Positions 1-8,286 of a DNA stretch of 64,000 nucleotides are shown in pieces. This DNA comes from a virus. The notes beneath the pieces are model-generated. The model did not search any database and was not told the DNA's origin. It worked only from the letters and a program-made list of their open reading frames with translations. Where the stretch lies: IMG/VR virus record IMGVR_UViG_3300032224_000970, positions 95,684-159,683 of that record; one strand, 5' to 3'. Each line of letters opens with the position of its first letter. The first letter of the stretch is position 1. Position numbers and translations under genes: made by a program.

Positions 1-225
1 GGACTACATATTGATGAGGGAACTTACTATCAAACAAAAGATAGGTATCATCTCTCAATACAAGGAACGTATAACTATTATTGCGGAGAAGAGATGGTTG
101 TTGTAGAGCCAGGAACTTTGTTGTGGTTCAACAATAAATTACCGCATGGTACTGAGAATGTTGGAGATTGCACAAGAATTACTTTTGTATTTGATGTGCC
201 ACATTCAAAGTGGAACCCAAAATAA
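1..225 (+). CDS. 2OG-Fe(II) oxygenase, aspartyl/prolyl hydroxylase-like (5' truncated)
   Basis: Only the last 74 residues lie in the window. They show an HID iron-binding motif, an R-Y-H-L-S-I-Q-G strand, a PG turn, a distal PHGTEN histidine and a closing Arg strand (RITFVFD). This is the order of ligands in the double-stranded beta-helix of aspartyl/asparaginyl beta-hydroxylases, which use Fe(II), O2 and 2-oxoglutarate. The substrate cannot be read from the sequence. It is the first of four genes for this enzyme superfamily in the window. A sigma70-type promoter follows it directly. Confidence 0.7.
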   Translation, partial: GLHIDEGTYYQTKDRYHLSIQGTYNYYCGEEMVVVEPGTLLWFNNKLPHGTENVGDCTRITFVFDVPHSKWNPK

Positions 226-227
226 AT

Positions 228-256
228 TTGACTGCAAATAAAGATTGTAGTATAAT
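228..256 (+). promoter_or_regulatory. Promoter TTGACT-17-TATAAT upstream of thioredoxin
   Basis: TTGACT (228-233) and TATAAT (251-256) are 17 bp apart. The predicted start near 263 leaves a short leader carrying GGAG before the thioredoxin ATG at 275. It probably drives thioredoxin and the uvsX/helicase genes behind it. Confidence 0.75.
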
Positions 257-274
257 TATACCTGGAGATAAAAA

Positions 275-526
275 ATGAAAGCAATTAAATTTTACGCTGA
301 TTGGTGTGGACCATGCAAAGGTCTTAGCCAAGTTATTAAGAACGCAGGTGACAAAGTCACAGTCCCTATCGAGGAAATGAATATCGATAATGAGATTATG
401 ACTTCTGTTGAATACAATGTTCGTTCAGTACCCACAATGATTCTTCTCAACGATCAGGGCGCAGAGATCAAGCGCAAAGTTGGAACAATGAACGAAGAAC
501 AACTACTAGAATTTTTGAAAGGTTAA
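275..526 (+). CDS. Thioredoxin/glutaredoxin-like protein
   Basis: An 83-residue thioredoxin-fold protein with the classic WCGPC redox motif at residues 10-14 after a short strand (KFYADW), and a cis-Pro segment SVPTM. It is shorter than E. coli TrxA, as phage thioredoxins often are. It could supply reducing equivalents to the phage ribonucleotide reductase, as T4 NrdC does; that link is inference. GGAG lies 7 bases before the ATG, and the gene ends one base before the uvsX start. Confidence 0.9.
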   Translation: MKAIKFYADWCGPCKGLSQVIKNAGDKVTVPIEEMNIDNEIMTSVEYNVRSVPTMILLNDQGAEIKRKVGTMNEEQLLEFLKG

Positions 527-527
527 T

Positions 528-1598
528 ATGGGTATTCTTGACAAAATTAAAAAGAACAGCACGATCAAAGACTCAGCTGTTCTATCACAATCAAAATTCT
601 TCACGAAGAAGGATATGATTCCTACCACAGTACCAGCAATCAACATTGCTTTGTCTGGTCGTCTTGATGGTGGTCTTACTCCAGGATTGACAATGTGGGC
701 TGGTCCAAGTAAGCATTTCAAAACAGCATTCAGTCTGCTAATGGCAAAATCTTATCTGGACAAGTATGAAGACGCAGCACTCTTATTCTACGATTCTGAG
801 TTTGGTACTCCTCAATCTTATTTCGATACTTTTGGTATTGACACAAGCAGGGTGCTCCATACTCCTCTTACAGATGTTGAACAACTCAAATTCGACATCA
901 TGCAACAACTGTCAACAGTCGAAAGAGGTGACCACCTTATCATCGTCATCGACTCAATCGGAAACCTTGCTTCAAAGAAAGAAGTAGAGGATGCGATGGA
1001 AGGTAAGTCTGTTGCTGACATGAGTCGTGCGAAACAGATGAAGTCTTTGTTCCGTATGGTAACTCCACACTTGAACCTAAAGGACATTCCTTTGGTTGTT
1101 GTGAACCATACGTATATGGAAATTGGTATGTTCCCGAAAGCAATCGTTGGTGGTGGCACTGGTTCATACTATTCAGCTGATAATATCTTTATTATCGGTC
1201 GTCAACAAGAGAAAGAAGGAACTGAGATTATCGGTTACAACTTTATTATCAATGTAGAAAAATCAAGGTACGTGCGTGAAAAATCTAAAATTCCTGTTAC
1301 TGTATATCATGATGGTGGTATTAGCCGTTGGTCAGGCTTACTTGATATTGCACTTGAATCTGGACATGTCATCAAGCCATCCAATGGATGGTATAGCAAA
1401 GTGGACTTGGAGACTGGAGAAGTAGAAGATAAGAAGTATCGTCTTAAAGATACAGACACCAAAGAATTCTGGATGCCAGTTCTTATGCAAAAATCTTTTG
1501 TAGAGTTTGTGAAGAACAAGTATCAGGTTGGTGCTTCTGATATCCTTAAGGATGAGGACATCTCTACTGAACTAGAATTGATTGACGTAGATGAGTGA
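528..1598 (+). CDS. uvsX: UvsX-type RecA-like recombinase
   Basis: 356 residues. The Walker A motif GPSKHFKT (residues 59-66) closely matches the T4 UvsX P-loop, and a Walker B-like strand LIIVIDSIGNL follows. UvsX forms ATP-dependent filaments on single-stranded DNA and catalyses strand exchange for recombination-dependent replication and repair. The downstream neighbour is the replicative helicase, as in many T4-type genomes. The start is the ATG at 528, two bases after the thioredoxin stop. The 3' end overlaps the next gene by 8 bases. Confidence 0.93.
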   Translation: MGILDKIKKNSTIKDSAVLSQSKFFTKKDMIPTTVPAINIALSGRLDGGLTPGLTMWAGPSKHFKTAFSLLMAKSYLDKYEDAALLFYDSEFGTPQSYFDTFGIDTSRVLHTPLTDVEQLKFDIMQQLSTVERGDHLIIVIDSIGNLASKKEVEDAMEGKSVADMSRAKQMKSLFRMVTPHLNLKDIPLVVVNHTYMEIGMFPKAIVGGGTGSYYSADNIFIIGRQQEKEGTEIIGYNFIINVEKSRYVREKSKIPVTVYHDGGISRWSGLLDIALESGHVIKPSNGWYSKVDLETGEVEDKKYRLKDTDTKEFWMPVLMQKSFVEFVKNKYQVGASDILKDEDISTELELIDVDE

Positions 1599-1887
1599 TA
1601 TCAAATACACTACTGTAAAGGGAAAGTTTAGCAACCTAGATGCAATTAAGTTGCTAGAGTATCCCTATGAGAATGTTATCTTCTCCTACGGTAAGGTGTC
1701 GTTCGAACCAGATGAAGCCAATGACAAATTGATTCTACAGTTTGAATATGATATCCATGACTACGCAGGAAAAGGTTTTGATGAGTCTATCTTTGAAAGC
1801 TACATTGGAGATCTTCTTAAGGAACTTATCCAAGAAGGTATCAAAGAAAATAATTTAACTTATACAGGTGGTGTTGATGAGGATTGA
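1591..1887 (+). CDS. Conserved hypothetical between uvsX and helicase
   Basis: A 98-residue acidic protein with alternating strands and a closing helix (SYIGDLLKELIQEGI); no recognised motif. It starts at an ATG inside the last codons of uvsX and overlaps the helicase start, so the three genes are probably translationally coupled. Its place between two replication genes suggests a recombination or replication accessory role, but the sequence itself does not show a function. Confidence 0.75.
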   Translation: MSDIKYTTVKGKFSNLDAIKLLEYPYENVIFSYGKVSFEPDEANDKLILQFEYDIHDYAGKGFDESIFESYIGDLLKELIQEGIKENNLTYTGGVDED

Positions 1888-3268
1888 ACAGGCGATATTG
1901 TCGAACCTGATTCACAATGAGGAATACTGTCGAAAGGTGGTTCCTCATTTAAAGAAGGAATATTTCTTAGACCGCAAAGAGGCAACTATCGCCTCTTTGT
2001 TAATTTCGTTCTTTGAAAAGTACAACAAACCAGCCACACCTGAAGTGTTGGCTATTGAGGTTGGCAACATAAAGGGATTTACTGATAAAGAGATTCCCGA
2101 GATGCAAGAGATGATCAAGGAACTCACTCATTCTGAACCTAATCAGGATTGGTTGATTGAGCAAAGTGAAAAATTTTGTAAGGACAAGGCAGTCTATAAT
2201 GCAATTCTTAAATCTATCCAAATTATCGATGGTCGTGACAAAGTACATCAGCAGGATGCTATTCCTACCATACTTTCTGATGCACTTGGCGTTTGCTTTG
2301 ATAATCATGTTGGTCATGATTACATTCAAGATGCTAATGATCGCTTTGATTTTTATCACAGGGTGGAAGAGAAGATTAGTTTCGACCTTGAGATGTTCAA
2401 CAAAATCACCAAAGGTGGACTCAGCAAGAAAACTTTGAACATTGCTTTGGCTGGCACAGGTGTTGGTAAGTCGTTGTTTATGTGTCACGTTGCTGCAGGT
2501 GTTTTGATGCAGGGCAAAAATGTTCTGTATATCACGATGGAGATGGCAGAGGAACGCATCGCTGAACGTATTGATGCGAACTTACTTAACCTTACAATGG
2601 ATGAACTGAAGGTAGTTGACAAAGATATATTTGACTCACGTCTTGAGAAGATTGCGAAGAAAACACAGGGCACTCTTATCGTCAAAGAGTATCCGACTGC
2701 CAGTGCTCACGCAGGGCACTTTCGTGCATTGCTTGAAGAACTTAAACTCAAGAAAGAGTTTGCACCAGATATCGTGATGATCGACTATCTGAATATCTGT
2801 GCGAGTCAGCGTTTGAAGATGGGTGCGAATGTAAATTCTTATACATATGTTAAGACGATTGCTGAAGAACTTCGTGGCTTGGCTGTTGAATATAATGTAC
2901 CGATTGTGTCAGCTACTCAAACAACTCGTTCAGGATTTACCAACTCGGATCCAGGACTTGAGGATACTTCAGAATCGTTTGGTTTGCCAGCCACTGCCGA
3001 CTTTATGTTTGCACTTGTAAGTAATGAAGAACTTGAACAACTGAATCAGATTATCGTTAAGCAGTTGAAGAATCGTTACAATGATCCAAACTACTACAAG
3101 AGGTTTGTCATTGGTATTGATAGAGCAAAGATGAAGTTATATGATGTTGAAGTATCAGCACAAGAAGGACTATCAGATGCTGGTTCGAAAGATGATAAAC
3201 CATTATTTGATAAAAGTGACTTTGGTAAACGAATACATAATGAAGGATTTAATGGTTTTAAGTTTTAA
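1877..3268 (+). CDS. Replicative DNA helicase, DnaB/gp41 type
   Basis: 463 residues from the ATG at 1877; an in-frame GTG lies 9 bases upstream. An N-terminal helical domain is followed by a RecA-like ATPase core with Walker A GTGVGKS, a Walker B strand IVMIDYLNI and a DnaB-like SATQTTR segment. Length is close to T4 gp41 (475). Such hexamers unwind the fork 5'-3' and recruit primase; a gp61-type primase is encoded at 20.9 kb. The start overlaps the previous gene by 11 bases. Confidence 0.93.
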   Translation: MRIEQAILSNLIHNEEYCRKVVPHLKKEYFLDRKEATIASLLISFFEKYNKPATPEVLAIEVGNIKGFTDKEIPEMQEMIKELTHSEPNQDWLIEQSEKFCKDKAVYNAILKSIQIIDGRDKVHQQDAIPTILSDALGVCFDNHVGHDYIQDANDRFDFYHRVEEKISFDLEMFNKITKGGLSKKTLNIALAGTGVGKSLFMCHVAAGVLMQGKNVLYITMEMAEERIAERIDANLLNLTMDELKVVDKDIFDSRLEKIAKKTQGTLIVKEYPTASAHAGHFRALLEELKLKKEFAPDIVMIDYLNICASQRLKMGANVNSYTYVKTIAEELRGLAVEYNVPIVSATQTTRSGFTNSDPGLEDTSESFGLPATADFMFALVSNEELEQLNQIIVKQLKNRYNDPNYYKRFVIGIDRAKMKLYDVEVSAQEGLSDAGSKDDKPLFDKSDFGKRIHNEGFNGFKF

Positions 3269-3279
3269 GGAGAATAGAA

Positions 3280-4590
3280 ATGGTTAAAGTTATTGTTGCT
3301 GAAAAGAAATATGATTGCACACATATGTTGGGTCAGTTCCCAACAGAGAATGACTACGATTTTCTTATTGAAGAAGATTGCGATGTTTATATGCCAGCTA
3401 GTACTATGGGCGACTCAGACGATAATCTTGAGAATAGGATTGTTCTGAAGTTTCGTAAAAACTTTTTCAGCAAAGAACTTCAAGACGCAGCGTATGCTGG
3501 ATTGAGAGATGCTGCAACTGAATCTCAGAATCGTGGATTGGCAGCTGGACCACGTCAGGGAACTCTTGGTAATCGTGAATGGGTTACTGACTATGAGTAT
3601 GAGGTCTTGGATCAGTTGTTGAAGCCAGCGCAAAATCTTTTCGGTGAAGATCCTATCGAAGAGATTCGCAAGAAACACAAAGAACGTAAGAGCACTGCAT
3701 CTAATCGTGCACGTGTTTGGTCTATCGAACGTGTGAAGAAAGAGAACTTCAAGTTTGATGAGTGGGTTGACAGCCTAAAGAATTTACCTGAGGATGAAGT
3801 ACGAGGTAAGGCTGAGTATGTTGCTGAGAAGTTAATCTGTGCAACTACCTATGCGAACTCTGTTCATTCTGGTATCGCTGGTTGGTTCGATCGCTATCCA
3901 CGTATCCCTTATGGTCGTGCGACTTCTTATACTCGTGATCACTTGGAGAAGTTTAAATTGTCATACCCATTCCTACAGTATCTATCAAAGGGATTTGAAC
4001 AACTGCTGCCATGGCGATATGAGAATCAAATGGCTGCTGCCAGAAAGATTGATCCAGGATATCTTGTTCCAGGAACTCCCTTCACAACTATCACTGTGAA
4101 TAAATCTTTCCGCACTGCTTGTCACTTTGACGCAGGTGATTTGAATAGTGGCTTATCAAATTTATTGACACTTTCAAACAATGGTAACTACAAAGGTTGT
4201 TATCTTGTTGCACCTGAGTATCGTGTTGCAGTTAATCCACGTCCAGGAGATTTGCTTCTGATCAACAATCACGAAGTTATGCATGGCAACACTCAGATTG
4301 AATTGCTTGATGATGAAGCAGAGCGTATCTCTTTGGTATGTTACTTCCGTGAAAAGATGATGGAACTTGGTAGCAAAGAGTATGAAGATACTCGCTATCA
4401 GTTTGTTGAAGATCGTCGTCACAACAAAGAGCACCCTGAACAGCGTCCACTTTGGAATGGTGTTTCTGAAGGTATGTGGTTATCAGATGAATGGTATGAG
4501 TATCTGGAAAAGAAACTTGGTACCGAGCAGTTGCATAAGTACCACCCAGAATCAGTTAAGTCTGGTTCTCTTGATGAATTTTTTGCGTAA
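3280..4590 (+). CDS. TET/JBP-like 2OG-Fe(II) dioxygenase (DNA-base oxidation candidate)
   Basis: 436 residues. The C-terminal half holds the catalytic core: HFD (H282, D284) after a FTTITVN strand, the motif GDLNSGLSNLLTL, a Y-K-G-C-Y-L-V strand, R-P-G-D-L-L-L-I-N-N, a distal His in MHGNTQ (H335) and a closing ERISLVCYFR strand. This arrangement matches the TET/JBP family, which oxidises the 5-methyl group of 5mC or thymine in DNA. About 260 N-terminal residues are phage-specific. The next two genes, a glycosyltransferase and a HAD protein, are what a hypermodification operon would need. Whether the substrate is 5mC or T cannot be read; no cytosine methyltransferase is in the window. Confidence 0.78.
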   Translation: MVKVIVAEKKYDCTHMLGQFPTENDYDFLIEEDCDVYMPASTMGDSDDNLENRIVLKFRKNFFSKELQDAAYAGLRDAATESQNRGLAAGPRQGTLGNREWVTDYEYEVLDQLLKPAQNLFGEDPIEEIRKKHKERKSTASNRARVWSIERVKKENFKFDEWVDSLKNLPEDEVRGKAEYVAEKLICATTYANSVHSGIAGWFDRYPRIPYGRATSYTRDHLEKFKLSYPFLQYLSKGFEQLLPWRYENQMAAARKIDPGYLVPGTPFTTITVNKSFRTACHFDAGDLNSGLSNLLTLSNNGNYKGCYLVAPEYRVAVNPRPGDLLLINNHEVMHGNTQIELLDDEAERISLVCYFREKMMELGSKEYEDTRYQFVEDRRHNKEHPEQRPLWNGVSEGMWLSDEWYEYLEKKLGTEQLHKYHPESVKSGSLDEFFA

Positions 4591-4598
4591 GGGTTATT

Positions 4599-5606
4599 AT
4601 GTCTCTACATGAGTTTCTCGGTGAAGAAAGGTTACTAGAGTGGTTCTATTCAAGCAATTCTAGTAATACTGGAAAAACTATTGGTTATCGAAGAGTGTCT
4701 GGTAAGATTGGCTTAACGAACAAAGAGAATGGTGTTCGTGGCGCATGGGTAGAGAAACGTGTTGCTCTATTCAAAAATCTTATGATTCTCAATGGGTATA
4801 GAATCATTCCACTTTCAGAAGCCACTGATGCAACAAAGGATGATGGGTTTGAAACATTCTCAGAGTATCAACCCTGTGATATCCTTATGCTTGAGTTTGG
4901 TGGAACTAACCTACAGTTCTATCAGAAGTATTGGGATAAGACTGTTGAAATGATTAAGGCACACAAAGGTCGCATCATCTTTTTGAATGATGACCCAGAC
5001 CTACCTTTCCTGTGGGAACTGTTGCCTGATGAAGATTGGTCACGTTGGACTATTGCTGCCAATGCAGTCAACTGCGATGAAGTTGCAAAGGTTCTAAAGT
5101 GTCCAGAAGGTTCACGCACTGTTGACTTACCAATGGCTTCTGGTATGGAAGGTGAGAGCTTTCATGCTGGTGAGGTAGAAGCGATTGTCTATATCGGCAG
5201 ACCTAATGGTCGCACGAAATACTTCAAGGAATTTACCAAGTCAAGAGAACTTAAGATTGCTGGTAAGGAAGCTGAGTGGGAAGATTATTCAGGACTAGAG
5301 ATAATGGAAAATCCACAGCAAAGAGATCGTAGGAAATTCTATCAGAAGTTTGCTGGTTGTCTTGCTGTCTTTGACGACAAGCATAAGAACACTGGCTGGA
5401 GAACTGGTCGTGCCTACCATGCTCTCTATGCTGGTATCCCTGTTTGTGCACCAAGAGGTAATGCTGGACTTGGCTGGTGTTTCCCTGTAGATACTGCAGC
5501 TGACATTTCAATGTTTGCAAAGTTGTCTGCCGAGAAGCGTCAGAAGATCTGGGAGAAGCAGGTAGAACTTGCTATTGATACCATTATCAATCCAATTACT
5601 CTATGA
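4599..5606 (+). CDS. GT-B-like glycosyltransferase, probable DNA glycosylation
   Basis: 335 residues. The N-terminal half carries the DILMLEFGG and GRIIFLNDDPDLPF strands typical of the acceptor domain of GT-B enzymes. The C-terminal half has IVYIGRPNGRTKYF, a later AVFDDKH segment and a GRAYHALYAGIPVCAP stretch, arranged like the nucleotide-sugar half of phage beta-glucosyltransferases. It follows the TET/JBP-like gene by 8 bases and overlaps the HAD gene, so the likely job is to add sugar to hydroxymethylated bases. The family assignment rests on fold-level pattern only; a capsular or protein glycosyltransferase is the alternative. Confidence 0.62.
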   Translation: MSLHEFLGEERLLEWFYSSNSSNTGKTIGYRRVSGKIGLTNKENGVRGAWVEKRVALFKNLMILNGYRIIPLSEATDATKDDGFETFSEYQPCDILMLEFGGTNLQFYQKYWDKTVEMIKAHKGRIIFLNDDPDLPFLWELLPDEDWSRWTIAANAVNCDEVAKVLKCPEGSRTVDLPMASGMEGESFHAGEVEAIVYIGRPNGRTKYFKEFTKSRELKIAGKEAEWEDYSGLEIMENPQQRDRRKFYQKFAGCLAVFDDKHKNTGWRTGRAYHALYAGIPVCAPRGNAGLGWCFPVDTAADISMFAKLSAEKRQKIWEKQVELAIDTIINPITL

Positions 5607-6052
5607 AAGTATCCTACGATATCGATGGAGTACTGGCTGCTCAGCCACCTGCCAATGACAAGAAGTGGGGTCATATGGATGGGGCTGAGCGCAGAGCCAG
5701 AAAGGAATTCCTCTATGACTGGTATGCCAATGCCGAGAAGTTGATCGAGCCAGTGGAGCAGGAATTCTACGCTATTTCTGCAAGAAAACGAGAGCCAAGG
5801 ATTCATACAATTACAAATGACTGGTTGAATAAATACTATAGTAAGAGAGTCTTGGCATTCTATTTACTTGGAACTTCTAGAACAGTTGAGAACGTCGTCC
5901 GATTCAAGTCTGAAACAGTCCTTGAGTTGGGCGTCCAACGACATTATGAAGATAACAAGAAGGTTTTGAGAGGGATGCGAAAAATACTTCCTCCCGAAGT
6001 TGAGTTGTATTTTTGGGAAAGGGGAATGGACCAACCAATACCGTTTAAGTAA
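5603..6052 (+). CDS. HAD-superfamily hydrolase-like protein
   Basis: 149 residues starting with SYDIDGVLA, the DxDGV motif I of HAD phosphatases (nucleophile D6, acid D8). A threonine motif II lies in HTITNDWL, and a later FKSETV-K region fits motif III/IV. The ATG overlaps the glycosyltransferase stop (ATGA). It may remove a phosphate in the base-modification pathway or act as a 5'-nucleotidase; a second HAD gene of the 5'-nucleotidase type lies at 59.3 kb. Confidence 0.65.
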   Translation: MKVSYDIDGVLAAQPPANDKKWGHMDGAERRARKEFLYDWYANAEKLIEPVEQEFYAISARKREPRIHTITNDWLNKYYSKRVLAFYLLGTSRTVENVVRFKSETVLELGVQRHYEDNKKVLRGMRKILPPEVELYFWERGMDQPIPFK

Positions 6053-6061
6053 GGACTAATA

Positions 6062-6760
6062 ATGAAATACATACAGAGTCTTAACTTTGATTGGATAGAA
6101 ATCCTCAACTTTTATGAACGACCATTCAGAGCCAAATTCATCCCAGCCAAAATCTGGGGTGAATTAGACAATTACAAAAACGATCCACAGGGACTTAGCA
6201 ACTACGTTAAGAAGTGGCGTACTAAGATAGTTTGGAAGAAAGAACTTTCCAAAGCAAAGACCTATCAAAACTATATCGCTATCGGTGGCGAGTATGATCC
6301 CGAGAAAAGACAGTCGACTCTTTTCATGTGCACCGACAATTACAAACACTTTCAATTTACCCAAGATTCATGGGATAAGTTTAAGTACCGCATCATCCAA
6401 ACTCTAATGCATGAGATTATTCACTGCTCTCAGTTTATGAAGAGAGGTGATGAGTGGAGTAACTATGTTCTTCCTTACAAGAAAGTTGGTAAGGTGAAGA
6501 TTGATAGAGAGCGTCGCTACTACTCAGAGTTTGATGAGATTCAAGCATATGCTCACTGCGTATACCTAGACCTTAAAGTCGGCAAGCCAACCATCGAAGT
6601 CCCAATCCTATTGAATCGTTGCAAGAAATATAGAGACTCTAAGACTCTACACTTCTTCCTTAAAGCATTCGACTACGACTTCAAAAACAACTTTGCACCA
6701 AAGAAAATTCTACAACATGTAGCCAAGTGGGATCGCAAATATAATAGATACGTAGCCTAA
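6062..6760 (+). CDS. Predicted zinc metalloprotease-like protein (HExxH)
   Basis: 232 residues with the zinc-binding motif HEIIHCSQF near residue 118 and a downstream SEFDEIQAYAH helix that could give a third ligand, as in gluzincin-type peptidases. The rest is basic and phage-specific. There is no signal peptide, so it would act in the host cytoplasm or the virion. The substrate is unknown. It closes the 3.3-6.8 kb gene block; a CTAAATA motif sits right at its stop codon. Confidence 0.6.
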   Translation: MKYIQSLNFDWIEILNFYERPFRAKFIPAKIWGELDNYKNDPQGLSNYVKKWRTKIVWKKELSKAKTYQNYIAIGGEYDPEKRQSTLFMCTDNYKHFQFTQDSWDKFKYRIIQTLMHEIIHCSQFMKRGDEWSNYVLPYKKVGKVKIDRERRYYSEFDEIQAYAHCVYLDLKVGKPTIEVPILLNRCKKYRDSKTLHFFLKAFDYDFKNNFAPKKILQHVAKWDRKYNRYVA

Positions 6761-6763
6761 ATA
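6757..6763 (+). promoter_or_regulatory. Candidate T4-type late promoter motif CTAAATA
   Basis: CTAAATA lies at the end of the preceding gene, 24 bases before the ATG of the next. It resembles the T4 late -10 element TATAAATA. The same heptamer occurs before 8287, 12283 and 27134. The motif is short and AT-rich, so any single copy could be chance. Confidence 0.3.
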
Positions 6764-6787
6764 GTCTATCATTTATTGAGGATTACT

Positions 6788-8167
6788 ATGGCTGGATATA
6801 ATTACGATAAACTTGGTGTTACTGCCAAAAAGATAACTGAGTACTTAACGAAGAAGGGTGTTAAAGCATCCGTCAAAGTATCACGTTATCAAAAAGAAAT
6901 CAAGGCAGTTGAAGTCGCAGCACCTGTTCCCTTAGAGACATTCTTAAAAGATAATGCCATCGCAGGCAAGATAACAGATCTAACATCTGTTGAAGAGAAG
7001 TCTATCTCTGGTAAGTATAAAGCAAAACTGGTTACAATCACTACTGCTAACACTGCAGTTGCTAAAGGTGAAATGTTCTTTCTCGTTAATACCTATACAG
7101 AGAAAGGTAGCCTGAAGACAAAAGATCTGGCACCAGAAAAGTTTAATCTTACAACAAGTAAATTCTCAACTGCAGTTGAGTTTGATAATGCAGTTACCAA
7201 AGGCATCAAGGGAAATAATACACTTCCCCTTGATATCAAAAATACAATCACAGAGTTATATAAAAGTGTAGCTGCGAATACAGCTACAAAAGATCTAGTC
7301 CCATTCAATGCTGCTGCAAAGAAAGCGATGGCTCTTGTTAAGCCACAAGATAAACAAGCCATCGGTAAAGACTTCGGTGAAATTCTTTCGATGCGTTGGT
7401 ATATCACACAGTCATGGGCATCTACTTGGAAAGAATGTTTCTTCTCACAGATCAGTAACGAAGCATTGGTAGACTTCGTTGTAATGAAGAAGGAAGGTAA
7501 AGAGATAGTCAAGAAAGATATCTCTGCCAAATTTGAAGCAGGTGCTGCACCATCTATCGGTGCGATCGTTGGTAAAATTGACGAAGTCTATAAAGCACCA
7601 CTTGCCAATGAGAAAGTTGCTATCGGAGTGTTACAAGCATTGGCTGCTGATGGAGCAAACACTTCAACTAAAATTCTCGCTGCGATGAAGACTATCAACC
7701 ATCCAGCATATAAAGTCCTACAAAAAATTGTTGGTAAGAAAACAGCTTTCACCATACAGGATATTTCTGAACATATTGCTGCGATTGCTAAAGCAGGAAA
7801 GACTGCTGATGCCAGAATCAAACTATTCAAGACTGCCTATAAAGAATACTATGATGTTCTCGGTAAGAATGCCAGTGAGGATTCTATCTCTGTTGTTTTC
7901 TCAGCACCAACATTCAAAAAATATTATTCATTGGTCATGGCACCGATGGGTTATGCGTTAGTTGATTATATGAATAAACAGGCAGTTTATCAGGATATTC
8001 TGAATAAGATTAGCCAGCAAATGAAGACCGAGCAGGTTTACCTGGACTTTATTGGCGAGAATATGAGGTTCACCAAGAAACTATTCTCCAAAGCCAGCTT
8101 TAAATTCGCCTACGGAGCCAACGCCAAGGACTCGGACAATACAGGCATTAAATTCTCTATGTTATAA
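6788..8167 (+). CDS. Unrecognised 459-residue phage protein
   Basis: I do not recognise this family. The protein is rich in Ala, Lys, Thr and Val, with long predicted helices (KIVGKKTAFTIQDISEHIAA) and no membrane segment. The C-terminal stretch KFAYGANAKDSDNTGIKF looks like a strand and flexible tail. The start is the ATG at 6788 with GAGGA just upstream; an in-frame TTG at 6776 lacks support. It is preceded by a late-like CTAAATA and followed by a strong terminator, so it is transcribed as the last gene before the virion block. Confidence 0.75.
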   Translation: MAGYNYDKLGVTAKKITEYLTKKGVKASVKVSRYQKEIKAVEVAAPVPLETFLKDNAIAGKITDLTSVEEKSISGKYKAKLVTITTANTAVAKGEMFFLVNTYTEKGSLKTKDLAPEKFNLTTSKFSTAVEFDNAVTKGIKGNNTLPLDIKNTITELYKSVAANTATKDLVPFNAAAKKAMALVKPQDKQAIGKDFGEILSMRWYITQSWASTWKECFFSQISNEALVDFVVMKKEGKEIVKKDISAKFEAGAAPSIGAIVGKIDEVYKAPLANEKVAIGVLQALAADGANTSTKILAAMKTINHPAYKVLQKIVGKKTAFTIQDISEHIAAIAKAGKTADARIKLFKTAYKEYYDVLGKNASEDSISVVFSAPTFKKYYSLVMAPMGYALVDYMNKQAVYQDILNKISQQMKTEQVYLDFIGENMRFTKKLFSKASFKFAYGANAKDSDNTGIKFSML

Positions 8168-8168
8168 T

Positions 8169-8191
8169 AACCCTACTGGCAGTAGGGTTTT
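8169..8191 (+). terminator. Rho-independent terminator
   Basis: A perfect 9-bp stem (AACCCTACT with AGTAGGGTT, loop GGC) runs into TTTT, two bases after the stop of the preceding gene. The same stem sequence recurs before other promoters in this window. Confidence 0.85.
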
Positions 8192-8203
8192 GCAATAAAG
8201 TGC

Positions 8204-8232
8204 TTTACTTTAATTGCAAAATAGGGTATAAT
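8204..8232 (+). promoter_or_regulatory. Promoter TTTACT-17-TATAAT of the repeated family
   Basis: TTTACT (8204-8209) and TATAAT (8227-8232), spacer 17. The flanks GTGC and TTAATTGCA belong to the extended core shared with the promoters at 38.9, 41.5 and 45.9 kb. It sits directly behind the terminator, and a CTAAATA motif (8255-8261) lies between it and the next ATG. Confidence 0.8.
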
Positions 8233-8286
8233 AGGTGTGTAGTTAGGGGGAAACCTAAATAATAGATCTAGTAAGAGGAGACGGAC

